In this document: positions 1-8,428 of the stretch, piece after piece
Position numbering within the stretch: the stretch's first letter is position 1
Layout: every line of letters begins with the position of its first letter
Source: Pararhizobium qamdonense
GTDB taxonomy: Bacteria > Pseudomonadota > Alphaproteobacteria > Rhizobiales > Rhizobiaceae
Assembly: GCF_029277445.1 (NCBI RefSeq)
Contig: NZ_CP119566.1
Location: 3,226,001 to 3,290,000 of the forward strand
DNA length: 64,000 nucleotides
Reading direction: 5' to 3'
Made by a program: the position numbers and the translations under genes
The notes under the pieces: model-generated
The model's database searches: none
The model's input: the letters and a program-made list of their open reading frames with translations, nothing else
Told to the model about the DNA's origin: nothing

Positions 1-42
1 AACAAGCTGGCGGCACGGCCCGAGGACAAGCCCCAGGACTAG
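1..42 (+). CDS. C-terminal tail of an upstream gene (partial)
   Basis: The first 13 codons of the window read in frame as NKLAARPEDKPQD and end at a TAG. This hydrophilic, charged tail could be the end of a real gene entering from the left, but it is too short to identify. It lies about 100 nt upstream of the multicopper oxidase start on the same strand. No function is proposed. Confidence 0.35.
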   Translation, partial: NKLAARPEDKPQD

Positions 43-143
43 AGGCAAGAACCGCAGCTGCGGCAAGATGCGCGCAAATGCCAATTGATGATTGCCGTCA
101 TCAAGTTTAAACCGGGCCATCGCACTCTCCGGAAAACCTGCCC

Positions 144-1547
144 ATGCCAATCATCGACCGCCGCACACTTTTGAAGGGATCGGCTGCGGCCGCAGCCTCC
201 TTTGCAATCGGCGGCGGTCTTGCGGCGCGCAACAGCATCGCGGCACCCACACCGCTGCTGCTTAAGGCGCAATTTACCGAGGCGGCATTGGCCAATGACG
301 GCGTCACCCCGAAAGTCATGACATACGGCACAAGCGAGGCGCCGGCCACCGGCATGCCGCCGGTCATCCGCATGAAAAGGGGCGAGCCCTTTGCCGCAAG
401 GCTCATGAATGCCCTGGACGAGCCGACCACGGTTCACTGGCATGGCCTGCGCATCGTCAATGCCATGGACGGTGTACCGGAGATGACTCAAGCCTACGTC
501 TATCCCGGCGACGGCTTCGACTATGCCTTCACGCCGCCCGATGCCGGTACCTTCTGGTATCATCCGCATTGCAACACGCTGACCCAGATGGGTCACGGTC
601 TGACCGGCGTCATCGTCGTCGAGGACTCGGCCGATCCAGTGTTCGATGCCGAGATCGTGCTCAACCTGCGCGACTGGCGGCTTGGCACCGGCGGCGCCTT
701 CATTGCCCCGTTCAAGCCGCGCGATGCTGCGCGCGGCGGCACCTATGGCACGGTGCGCACCACCAACTGGCAGCAGCAGCCGCGCTATGACGCGCCGGCG
801 GGCGGCCTTGTGCGCATCAGGATTGCCGCCACCGACGTGACGCGCATCTATTCGCTTGCCGCAGACGGGGCGCCGGCGCTGGTCATCGCACTGGATGGAA
901 ATCCGGTCGATGCGCCCTATCCGCTCGATCTGCTCGATATCGGCCCCGGCCAGCGCGTCGAACTGGTCGTGCGCATGCCGGATGAGGAAGGCGCCGAGGT
1001 CAAGCTCGGCAATTTGCGTGGCTCCAATCCTTTCACCGTTGCGGCACTGTGCGCAACCGGCACCTCGCTCAAGCGCGATCTCCGCGATGTGAAGGCGCTG
1101 CCCGCCAATCCGATCGCCGAAGCCGATCTGTCGGCGGCGACGCGCATTCCGCTCGAATTTACCGCAACCGCCGAACATGCGCCGGTTCCCAGCATCTGCG
1201 GCACGATCGGCTATACGTTCTGGGCCATCAACAAGGTGCCGTGGCAGGGCGACACGCCCGATCCCGGCGCTCCGGTTTCCGAGCTGAAACTGGGCAAAAG
1301 CTATGTGCTGCAGGTGCGCAACCGTACCCCGCATGCGCATCCGATCCATCTGCATGGATTGAGCTTCCGCATTCTCAGTTCCAACAAGCGCACCATCCTT
1401 CCGCCCCCCACCGATACGATCCTGCTTTTGCCGGACGAGCAGGCCGAACTCGGTCTCGTCGCCGACAATCCTGGCGACTGGCTGCTCCATTGCCATATCA
1501 TCGAGCACCAGAAGACCGGAATGTCGGCATATTTCCGGGTGGTTTGA
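144..1547 (+). CDS. Tat-exported multicopper oxidase
   Basis: A 467-residue multicopper oxidase that would oxidise a substrate (metal ion or phenolic) with reduction of O2 to water in the periplasm. The N-terminus has a twin-arginine signal (RRTLLKGS at residues 6-13, then an Ala-rich core). All four copper-ligand clusters are visible: HWHG at 98-101, WYHPH at 138-142, HPIHLHG at 399-405 and HCHIIEH at 449-455, with M460 as a likely axial type-1 ligand. It has the three-cupredoxin size of CueO/laccase-type enzymes. I see no Met-rich insert like that of E. coli CueO, so the role in copper detoxification is uncertain. The ATG lacks a strong ribosome binding site. rnd follows 85 nt downstream on the same strand. 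Substrate unknown; family assignment is secure. Confidence 0.93.
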   Translation: MPIIDRRTLLKGSAAAAASFAIGGGLAARNSIAAPTPLLLKAQFTEAALANDGVTPKVMTYGTSEAPATGMPPVIRMKRGEPFAARLMNALDEPTTVHWHGLRIVNAMDGVPEMTQAYVYPGDGFDYAFTPPDAGTFWYHPHCNTLTQMGHGLTGVIVVEDSADPVFDAEIVLNLRDWRLGTGGAFIAPFKPRDAARGGTYGTVRTTNWQQQPRYDAPAGGLVRIRIAATDVTRIYSLAADGAPALVIALDGNPVDAPYPLDLLDIGPGQRVELVVRMPDEEGAEVKLGNLRGSNPFTVAALCATGTSLKRDLRDVKALPANPIAEADLSAATRIPLEFTATAEHAPVPSICGTIGYTFWAINKVPWQGDTPDPGAPVSELKLGKSYVLQVRNRTPHAHPIHLHGLSFRILSSNKRTILPPPTDTILLLPDEQAELGLVADNPGDWLLHCHIIEHQKTGMSAYFRVV

Positions 1548-1632
1548 GCTTTTTTCGTTGTGGCACCGGGCGTGAAGCGATACATCGGGTGAGTTTTAAC
1601 GGCCGCATTTCCGCCACAGTGATTGAAGTTTG

Positions 1633-2778
1633 ATGATCGAGACAACCGCCGAACTTGCCGCCGCCTGCGAAACGCTGGCCAGCGGAGATTACCTGACGAT
1701 CGATACGGAATTTCTCCGCGAGACGACTTTCTGGCCGCAGCTTTGCCTGATCCAGATGGCCGGACCGGACATTGCCGTGATCGTCGATCCGATGGCCAAG
1801 GACATCGACCTTGCGCCGTTCTTCGCGCTGATGGCCAATACGGATGTCGTCAAGGTGTTCCATGCGGCCCGCCAGGACATCGAAATCATCTATAATCTCG
1901 GCAAGCTGATCCCGCATCCGATCTTCGATACGCAGGTCGCCGCCATGGTATGCGGCTTCGGCGACAGTGTTTCCTACGATCAACTGGTCAGCCGCATCAA
2001 GAACGTCCATATCGACAAGTCCTCGCGCTTCACCGACTGGAGCCGGCGGCCGCTGTCGGAAAAGCAGCTCGACTATGCGCTGGCCGACGTGACCCATCTG
2101 CGTGATGTCTATCTCCACCTCAAGGCCGAGCTTGAGCGCGAAGGCCGCTCGCTGTGGCTGACCGAGGAAATGGCCATTCTCGAGGCCAAGGAAACCTACG
2201 ACATCCATCCGGATGACGCCTGGCAGCGGCTGAAGATGCGGCTGAAGAAGCCGATCGAGCTCGCCGTCCTGCAGAAGGTCGCCGCCTGGCGCGAACGCGA
2301 GGCGCGTAACCGCAACGTTCCGCGTGGCCGTATCCTCAAGGATGACGGCCTCTATGAAATCGCACAGCAGCAGCCAAAGGACGTGGAAGCGCTGTCGCGC
2401 CTGCGCACCATCCCCAAGGGCTGGGAACGCTCGGCTGCCGGCACCGCGATCCTCGAGGCGGTCAACGCAGCACTGGAACTGCCCAAGGCCGACATGCCCA
2501 AGCTGCCGCGCCAGAACCAGGCCCCGGAAGGCGCCCAGGCCGCCGGCGAAATGCTCAAGGTCCTGTTGAAGCTGATCGCCGAAAAACAGGGCGTCGCCGC
2601 CAAGATCATCGCCAATAGCGACGATCTCGAACGGATCGCCTCGGAAGGCCCGAAAGCCGATGTCGGCGCGCTGAAAGGCTGGCGCCGCGAGCTGTTCGGC
2701 GACACCGCGCTGAAGCTGATCAACGGCGAGGTCGCCCTGCGCTTCATCGACCGCAAGATCGAAGCGGTTGAACTTTAG
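1633..2778 (+). CDS. rnd: ribonuclease D
   Basis: A 381-residue 3'-5' exoribonuclease of the DEDD family, involved in 3' maturation of tRNAs and other small structured RNAs in the cytosol. The first exonuclease motif is seen as TIDTEFLRE near residues 22-30 (Asp and Glu metal ligands), the second around HAARQDIE, and the third as YALADVTHLRDVY, with the Asp and Tyr of DEDDy enzymes. An HRDC-like helical region follows from about residue 205 (KKPIELAVLQKVAAWRERE). Length matches alphaproteobacterial RNase D. A TTG one codon upstream (1630) is an alternative start; I chose the ATG. It ends 21 nt before the convergent DUF2000 gene. Confidence 0.95.
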   Translation: MIETTAELAAACETLASGDYLTIDTEFLRETTFWPQLCLIQMAGPDIAVIVDPMAKDIDLAPFFALMANTDVVKVFHAARQDIEIIYNLGKLIPHPIFDTQVAAMVCGFGDSVSYDQLVSRIKNVHIDKSSRFTDWSRRPLSEKQLDYALADVTHLRDVYLHLKAELEREGRSLWLTEEMAILEAKETYDIHPDDAWQRLKMRLKKPIELAVLQKVAAWREREARNRNVPRGRILKDDGLYEIAQQQPKDVEALSRLRTIPKGWERSAAGTAILEAVNAALELPKADMPKLPRQNQAPEGAQAAGEMLKVLLKLIAEKQGVAAKIIANSDDLERIASEGPKADVGALKGWRRELFGDTALKLINGEVALRFIDRKIEAVEL

Positions 2779-2799
2779 AGCGCTTCTCTAGGATATTCG

Positions 2800-3207
2800 C
2801 TAGGGGTGCATCTTGGCACCCTTGGTGATCTTGTCAGCGATCTTCTTGTCGGCATGAAGCGCAATGCCGACAACTCTCGCATCATCCGGGCCGAACCGGG
2901 CGAACACCTCGCGGTTGGCCGCGTCATGGCCGGTCGCAAACATGTCCTCGACATAGAGCGACGTCTTCACCCCGCGCTCCAGCGCCCGGCGGTGAATTGT
3001 AGCCATGGTTTTTTCATCGGCTGACAGCACGATGACCGGCTGGATGCTCAAGGGATTGTAGACGTTGCCATCGGCATCGCGGTAGGGTTCGCCGATAAGG
3101 CCGGGCTTTTCAGCGACGATGCCGCTTGTCAAAAAAGCGGTGACGTTGAGCTTTTGCCAGACGGCCAGGTCCTCGCGCAGCACGATTGCAAATTTGGTCT
3201 CGAACAT
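2800..3207 (-). CDS. DUF2000 family protein
   Basis: A 135-residue protein resembling the DUF2000 family, whose biochemical function is not established. The N-terminus (MFETKFAIVLREDLAVWQ) and the central segment with YRDADGNVYNPLSIQPVIVL fit that family; there is no signal peptide or membrane segment. The start at 3207 is preferred because a GGAG lies 9 nt upstream of it; a second ATG five codons earlier lacks a site. The gene is transcribed divergently from an AraC-type regulator, about 90 nt away. DUF2000 genes next to AraC regulators suggest that the regulator controls this gene, but that is inference. Function unknown. Confidence 0.8.
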   Translation of the reverse strand: MFETKFAIVLREDLAVWQKLNVTAFLTSGIVAEKPGLIGEPYRDADGNVYNPLSIQPVIVLSADEKTMATIHRRALERGVKTSLYVEDMFATGHDAANREVFARFGPDDARVVGIALHADKKIADKITKGAKMHP

Positions 3208-3298
3208 GAATGCCAACTCCATCTTGGGAAACAGGACGCTTGCGACGTCGAACGCCTGCTTAGCCGCAGAGGGCGGCAGCGATCTTGAACGTTCGTGC

Positions 3299-4114
3299 AT
3301 GCCGGTCGCCTCCGACGGTATCAAGGTTGCGCCGGCCTCCGGCGGCATCGAGCGGATCGAGGCGCATTTTCGCGGCAACGCGTTCGAGCCGCACCGCCAC
3401 GACACCTATGCGCTCGGCCTGACGCTGCAGGGCATCCAGTCGTTCCGGTATCGCGGGCTGGTGCGCTACAGCCAGCCCGGCAATGTCATCGTTCTGCATC
3501 CGGACGAGGTGCATGACGGCGCTGCCGGGACGGAGGAAGGCCTGCGCTACCGGATGATGTATCTGCCGCCGGAAATGCTGATCGATGCGCTGGGGGACAA
3601 GCGGTCCGGCCTGCCCTTCGTCCCCTCGCCGGTCATTGCCGACCGTGCCTTTGCCGCAAGCCTTGCCGACGCCATGCGCGATCTCGATGGCGTAATCGAC
3701 GGTTTGCAGCTGAATGACGTACTGACGGGCATTGCCGATGCGCTGGTGCGGCATGCGGATGCGGATGCGACAAAACGGGGCCGGACATACGACCAGGCGG
3801 CCATCCGCCGGGCCTGCGACTTCCTGCAGGTGCATTTTGACCGCCAGGTAAGCTCCGATGAACTCGAAGCCGTCACCGGCCTTGACCGTTTCACGCTATC
3901 CAGGCAATTCCGCGCAAGTCTTGGAACCAGCCCGCACCGTTATCTCGTCATGCGCCGGCTTGAGAGAGCCCGTAGCCTGATCGGCAGCGGCAGGAGCCTC
4001 GTCGAGATCGCGCTTGAAACCGGCTTTTCCGATCAGGCGCATTTTAACAGGCACTTCAAGAAGGCGCACGGAATGACGCCCGGACGCTGGGAGAGCCTTT
4101 GCCGCAGGGCTTAG
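3299..4114 (+). CDS. AraC family transcriptional regulator
   Basis: A 271-residue AraC/XylS regulator. Residues about 10-110 form a cupin-type sensing domain (FEPHRHDTYALGLTLQG, then LHPDEVHDG, carrying His residues). The C-terminal 100 residues form the double helix-turn-helix: the first helix pair lies around SSDELEAVTGLDRFTLSRQF, the second around LVEIALETGFSDQAHFNRHF, followed by the family signature HGMTPGRW. The start at 3299 was chosen because the cupin begins soon after; an open frame extends further upstream but would run across the divergent DUF2000 start. Likely to act on itself and the divergent gene; ligand unknown. Confidence 0.88.
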   Translation: MPVASDGIKVAPASGGIERIEAHFRGNAFEPHRHDTYALGLTLQGIQSFRYRGLVRYSQPGNVIVLHPDEVHDGAAGTEEGLRYRMMYLPPEMLIDALGDKRSGLPFVPSPVIADRAFAASLADAMRDLDGVIDGLQLNDVLTGIADALVRHADADATKRGRTYDQAAIRRACDFLQVHFDRQVSSDELEAVTGLDRFTLSRQFRASLGTSPHRYLVMRRLERARSLIGSGRSLVEIALETGFSDQAHFNRHFKKAHGMTPGRWESLCRRA

Positions 4115-4173
4115 CGCGCTGTTTGCAAGACGGGCCTTGGTAGAAATGGCGACAGATTGATACACAAAAATGC

Positions 4174-4203
4174 TTGACCCAAGGCAGGCATGGGCAACAA
4201 TAA
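4174..4203 (+). promoter_or_regulatory. candidate sigma-70 type promoter for the cyclase gene
   Basis: TTGACC (4174-4179) and CAATAA (4198-4203) are separated by 18 nt and precede the cyclase start at 4235. The -10 element lies downstream of an earlier in-frame ATG at 4190, so it supports the later start. Prediction from sequence only. Confidence 0.35.
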
Positions 4204-4234
4204 CGCGCATGTATCCGGGGCGAGGAGCCGATTC

Positions 4235-5302
4235 ATGAGAGAAATATCCTCGACAGAGAATTGGCTGCTGATCACGCTCAGCATGGCGCTGAGCGGCGTG
4301 ATCTACGGGCTCATTGCTTTTCCCGGCGAACCGGTGATCATCGGCGCGGTCTTTGCCGTGCTGATGGGCTTGCCGATGATCGCGTTTGAACGGCGTATCT
4401 TTTTGCGGCCGCTCCACCGGCGCATCGAGCGGCTCCCGACGCTGGCCTATATTATCGTCGCGCTGTTGATCTACGAACTCCTGATGAGCGCCGGCTATGC
4501 GATTGCCGGCCTGCTATTGTGGTCTCTGGACCTGGTCAACCCCAAGGCCATTTCAGACATCCTCATCATGCCGTTCCATGTCTTCCTCTATGCGCTGGCC
4601 GTCTGCGCGCTGATCGTCTTCATCCTGCGGGTCCGCGACCTCCTGGGACGCGAAGTCTTTACCAGCATGCTGATCAGCCGCTACCGGCGGCCGGTGAAGG
4701 AGGAACGGGTATTCCTGTTCATCGACCTCGCGGATTCCACCTCCTTTGCCGAAAAACACGGCGACCTGCGGGCGCAGGAATATCTCAAAGCCCTGTTTGC
4801 CGCTTTTGCCGAGCCGGTGCGGCGCCACAAGGGCGCGATCGACGATTATGTCGGCGATGCCGCGATCGTCACCTGGCCGCTGGAAAGAGGCATTAAATCG
4901 GCCCGCTGCATCCGCTGCGTCTTCGATATTCTCGACGATATCGAGGCCAATGAGGCCAAGTGGCGCGCGAGTTTCGGCCAGGTGCCGAGGCTGCGCGCCG
5001 CCCTGCACGGCGGCGTCATCATCACGGCGGAAATCGGCGTCGATCATCACAAGATCGCTTTTTTCGGCGATACGGTGAACACGACCGCACGGCTGGAATC
5101 TCTGTGCAAGTCGCTAGGGAAACAGGTGCTGATCTCGAGCGAGCTGGCGCAGCGCATGAAGCTGCCGAAGACGCTTGATATCGAGGATCTCGGCGCCCAT
5201 GCGGTCAAGGGCCGCGGCCAGACGCTGGGTGTCATGGCTTTGAAACAGCTGCAAAAAGTCGAAGTGGTGCAAAGATTGCCGCTGCCGGTCCCGGCCGAAT
5301 AG
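4235..5302 (+). CDS. membrane-anchored class III adenylate/guanylate cyclase
   Basis: A 355-residue cyclase making a cyclic nucleotide from NTP at the inner membrane. Residues 1-135 hold about four hydrophobic segments; residues 155-345 form the class III catalytic domain. Metal-binding aspartates are visible in LFIDLADSTS (D164) and DYVGDAAIVTW (D208), and the transition-state pair in FGDTVNTTARLE (N282, R286). The purine-selecting lysine normally four residues before the second metal Asp is replaced by Asp (D204, in IDDYVGD), so nucleotide specificity is uncertain. The start at 4235 has a GAGGAG site 7 nt upstream and is preferred over the ATG at 4190. It is a single gene with no obvious partner. 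Confidence 0.88.
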   Translation: MREISSTENWLLITLSMALSGVIYGLIAFPGEPVIIGAVFAVLMGLPMIAFERRIFLRPLHRRIERLPTLAYIIVALLIYELLMSAGYAIAGLLLWSLDLVNPKAISDILIMPFHVFLYALAVCALIVFILRVRDLLGREVFTSMLISRYRRPVKEERVFLFIDLADSTSFAEKHGDLRAQEYLKALFAAFAEPVRRHKGAIDDYVGDAAIVTWPLERGIKSARCIRCVFDILDDIEANEAKWRASFGQVPRLRAALHGGVIITAEIGVDHHKIAFFGDTVNTTARLESLCKSLGKQVLISSELAQRMKLPKTLDIEDLGAHAVKGRGQTLGVMALKQLQKVEVVQRLPLPVPAE

Positions 5303-5416
5303 CGAAAGCTTGCGGCCTCATACAGACGGCGTCACCAAAGCTTCATCCAGCCGTCAATTCACCGACATCAATGCCCTGCTAAGCGGAACGTCTCGTTTCA
5401 ACCGCTCAATGGGGAC

Positions 5417-6778
5417 ATGATGAAAAACGCTCTTTTGACTTCCGTGGCTTTCGGCCTTTTGATGACATCGGCCGCGCTTGCCGAGGACAAGGTCTTCCCG
5501 GCCAAGCTCGCCGCCCACGCCATCCTGCCCGCCAACACGATCATCGCCGCCCCTGCCGATGCGGCCGATTACCTGAAGACGTCGGGCAAGTTCACGACCG
5601 CCGACCGCAAGCGCACCGAAGCGCTCGGCACCGTTCCCGGCAAGGACGGCGTTCGCTTGACCGGCCTGTCGCTTCCTTTCGACGGCCAGCCGATGCAGGG
5701 CTTTTCCGGCATTAAGACCATGGCGGACGACACGTTCTGGAGCATGTCGGACAACGGCTTCGGCTCCAAGCTGAACTCGTCCGACACCATGCTGATGCTG
5801 CACAATATCAAGATCGACTGGGATGCCGGCAAGGTCGAAGCCGTCAAGACGCTGTTCCTCTCCGATCCCGGCAAAAAGGCCCCCTTCCCGATTGTCATGG
5901 AAGGTGCCGCAACGCGCTACCTGACGGGCGCTGATTTCGACGTCGAATCCATCCAGCCAGTTGCCGACGGTTTCTGGGTCGGCGAGGAGTTTGGCCCCTA
6001 TATCCTGAAATTCGATCTCGACGGCAAGCTGACCGACGTCATCGCCACCAACGTCAACGGCAAGCCGGTCCTGTCGCCCGACAATCCGACGCTGGCCGTT
6101 CAGGCCGATCCGTCCAAGCCGATGCCGGCACTCAACGTCAAGCGGTCCGGCGGCTATGAGGGCCTCGCCCTGTCGAAGGATGGCACCAAGCTCTACGGCC
6201 TGCTCGAAGGCCCGCTCTGGACCGATGCCGAAAATGTCGAACAGGCCGAAGGCCGCCCGGCGCTGCGCATCATCGAACTCGACGTCGCTTCCAAGGCCTG
6301 GACCGGCCGCAGCTGGCTCTATCCACTGGCCGAAGGCGGCGAAGCCATCGGCGATTTCAACATGCTCGACGCCACGACAGCTCTGGTGATCGAACGCGAC
6401 AATGGCGCCGGCACCGTCGATAAAGCCTGCACAGACCCGAAGGCCCCGACGCCGGATTGCTTTGCCGTCGGCTCCAAGGTCAAGCGCGTCTACAAGATCG
6501 AAATGACCGACGAGAACGCCGGCAAGGCGGTACGCAAGATCGGCTATATCGACCTGCTCAAGATCGCCGATCCCGACAACAAGAAGCGCCAGGGCGGCGG
6601 CGAAGGCTTTTACGACATGCCGTTCGTCACCATCGAAAATGTCGACCGCGTCGATGACACCCATATCATCGTCGGCAACGACAACAACCTGCCGTTTTCA
6701 GCCGGCCGCTCGCTCGACAAGGCTGATGACAACGAGTTCGTCCTGCTCGAAGTTGGCGAGCTGTTGAACGCGAAGTAA
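5417..6778 (+). CDS. secreted esterase-like activity of phytase family protein
   Basis: A 453-residue exported protein of the phytase-like esterase family (PF13449 type). A Sec signal peptide (MMKNALLTSVAFGLLM, cleavage after ALA near residue 22) is followed by a long domain with the family features SGIKTMADDTFWSMSDNGFG (about 95-114), a conserved WVGEEFGPYILKFDLDGKL block and KRSGGYEGLALSKDG. The real substrate of this family is mostly unknown; hydrolysis of a phosphate ester or other ester in the periplasm is only an expectation. It stands alone between the cyclase and a strong inverted repeat that probably ends transcription. Confidence 0.85.
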   Translation: MMKNALLTSVAFGLLMTSAALAEDKVFPAKLAAHAILPANTIIAAPADAADYLKTSGKFTTADRKRTEALGTVPGKDGVRLTGLSLPFDGQPMQGFSGIKTMADDTFWSMSDNGFGSKLNSSDTMLMLHNIKIDWDAGKVEAVKTLFLSDPGKKAPFPIVMEGAATRYLTGADFDVESIQPVADGFWVGEEFGPYILKFDLDGKLTDVIATNVNGKPVLSPDNPTLAVQADPSKPMPALNVKRSGGYEGLALSKDGTKLYGLLEGPLWTDAENVEQAEGRPALRIIELDVASKAWTGRSWLYPLAEGGEAIGDFNMLDATTALVIERDNGAGTVDKACTDPKAPTPDCFAVGSKVKRVYKIEMTDENAGKAVRKIGYIDLLKIADPDNKKRQGGGEGFYDMPFVTIENVDRVDDTHIIVGNDNNLPFSAGRSLDKADDNEFVLLEVGELLNAK

Positions 6779-6790
6779 GCCTGATCAAAG

Positions 6791-6826
6791 AGAATGACCC
6801 CGCAACTGAAGTTGCGGGGTCATTCT
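6791..6826. terminator. inverted-repeat terminator between convergent genes
   Basis: A near-perfect hairpin with arms 6791-6806 and 6811-6826 (16 bp, core GACCCCGCAAC) and a 4-nt loop sits between the convergent phytase-like gene and ppx. There is no T-tract, so it may be a Rho-assisted or bidirectional 3'-end stem rather than a classical intrinsic terminator. Confidence 0.55.
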
Positions 6827-6896
6827 GCTGACACATCCAAAATATGATCATTTGACGGGAGCGAAACCACACTCCCGGTCATGCGCATTCCGGCGG

Positions 6897-8417
6897 CTAC
6901 TCGAACCGGAACCCGATCCGCTTGCCGGTCAGCTTGGCAAGCTGCTGCAGGCGGCCGTCGAGGCGTTCGCCGGCAAATTCGGAATAGGCGGCGGGGACGA
7001 TGAAATCGAGATCGAGGTCTGGGGACGCCGAGGGCCGGATATTCAGGTTGCGGACGATGCCGGGCATGGATGCCGACAGGAGATAGACGACGCGCAGCAG
7101 TCCGCCCAGGAGCTTTGCCAGTTCGAGAAGCCGGGGCGTTGCGATCGCCGCCAGGGGCTCGGTGGCACCGTCGTCGTTCAGGCCCTCGAAACGGTAGTAA
7201 TTGGCAAGGGCGATGTAGGCGCGGCCGGCATGGGTGATGCCGGAAAAGGTGCTGTGGGCGATAATGTTGAGCGCCTGCAGGCCGCGATAGTCGGGATGGG
7301 CGCGCCAGCTGATATCGGCCAGCAGGCAGGCTGCCTGGCGGTAGCGCCCCTCTTCGTCGGTTTCGGTAATGCCGAAATGCGGCACCATCCGGCCGCTCCA
7401 TTCGGCAAGCTCGCGGGCGTGTTCGGGCGAGCGGGCCCGCAGGATGGCGATCTCGCGGGCGGCGACCAGCAGAGGATCCTGAGCGCGCACCGCGTCCGAC
7501 AGCAGCGAATAGAGATAACCTTCGCGCACGCCGAGTGCTGAAAACGAAATCATCGACGGCTTCATCTGGGCGATGACTTCCTGCAGGGCAACGGCGCCGA
7601 ATGGCAGCAGGGCGCGGCGGCTCTTGGAAATATGCGCATAGGCCGGCGACTTGATATCCTTCGGCTCGATCACCTCCGGCAAAAACGCCATGGCCTCGTC
7701 GTAGGAGATTTCATAGCCCTGCATCATGTGCAGCGGATAGTTGCGCAACTCCATATGCAGCTTGGCGATCGAGCGCCAGGTGCCGCCGACGGCGTAGAAG
7801 GTGCGGCCGCTGGTGTTTTGCAGCACCTGCGCGCCCTTCAGGTAGCGGCGCACATGGCTGCGCGCCTTGACCACCGATCCCTCGGCATGTTCCGACAGCC
7901 GGATGCCGCCCAGCGGCAGGGTGATGCCCTTGCCGACCTTGGGGCCAATGACATCGACCAGTTCGAGCGAACCGCCGCCGAGATCGCCGACGACGCCGTC
8001 GGGATCGTGATAGCCGCTGATGATCCCCAGCGCGGAAAAATAAGCCTCCTCCTCGCCGGTCAGGACGCGGACCTTCTGGCCGAGGATGATTTCGGCCCTG
8101 CGGATGAAATCGGGGCCGTTCGATGCGTCGCGCGCAGCCGCCGTCGCCAGCACGAAGACCGTGGAGGCACGCGCCTGCGTCGACAAGGCCCGGAACCGGT
8201 GCAGCGCCTTCAGCGCCCGTTCGACGCTTTCGGCGTCCATCCGGCCGGTGGCATCGATGCCCTTGCCGAGGCCGCACATGACTTTTTCGTTGAACAGAAC
8301 GGCCGGCGACCGGCTCAGTCCCTCATAGATCACCAGACGAATCGAGTTCGACCCAATGTCCACGACGGAGACCGGGGCAATTCCAGGCAAACGCCCCTGG
8401 GCTTCAGACTCTACCAT
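6897..8417 (-). CDS. ppx: exopolyphosphatase (Ppx/GppA family)
   Basis: A 506-residue phosphatase of the Ppx/GppA ASKHA superfamily that removes terminal phosphates from polyphosphate (and possibly pppGpp). The N-terminal phosphate-binding loop VDIGSNSIRLVIYE (about residues 19-32), the GEEEAYFSALGI segment with the catalytic Glu region and the second glycine-rich loop VGDLGGGSLELVDV are all present. The C-terminal half is HD-like helical, as in longer Ppx enzymes. It starts 11 nt downstream of the ppk stop, so the two are almost certainly one operon producing the synthesising and the degrading enzymes of polyphosphate together. Confidence 0.94.
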   Translation of the reverse strand: MVESEAQGRLPGIAPVSVVDIGSNSIRLVIYEGLSRSPAVLFNEKVMCGLGKGIDATGRMDAESVERALKALHRFRALSTQARASTVFVLATAAARDASNGPDFIRRAEIILGQKVRVLTGEEEAYFSALGIISGYHDPDGVVGDLGGGSLELVDVIGPKVGKGITLPLGGIRLSEHAEGSVVKARSHVRRYLKGAQVLQNTSGRTFYAVGGTWRSIAKLHMELRNYPLHMMQGYEISYDEAMAFLPEVIEPKDIKSPAYAHISKSRRALLPFGAVALQEVIAQMKPSMISFSALGVREGYLYSLLSDAVRAQDPLLVAAREIAILRARSPEHARELAEWSGRMVPHFGITETDEEGRYRQAACLLADISWRAHPDYRGLQALNIIAHSTFSGITHAGRAYIALANYYRFEGLNDDGATEPLAAIATPRLLELAKLLGGLLRVVYLLSASMPGIVRNLNIRPSASPDLDLDFIVPAAYSEFAGERLDGRLQQLAKLTGKRIGFRFE

Positions 8418-8428
8418 GCAATTCCAGT

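Noticed and set aside
39..1508. 489-codon frame opposite the multicopper oxidase
   Set aside because: All copper motifs lie on the other strand; this frame has shadow composition.
3208..3405. N-terminal extension of the DUF2000 protein across the AraC start
   Set aside because: The start at 3207 has a good ribosome site, and the extension would overlap the divergent regulator gene and has no family likeness.
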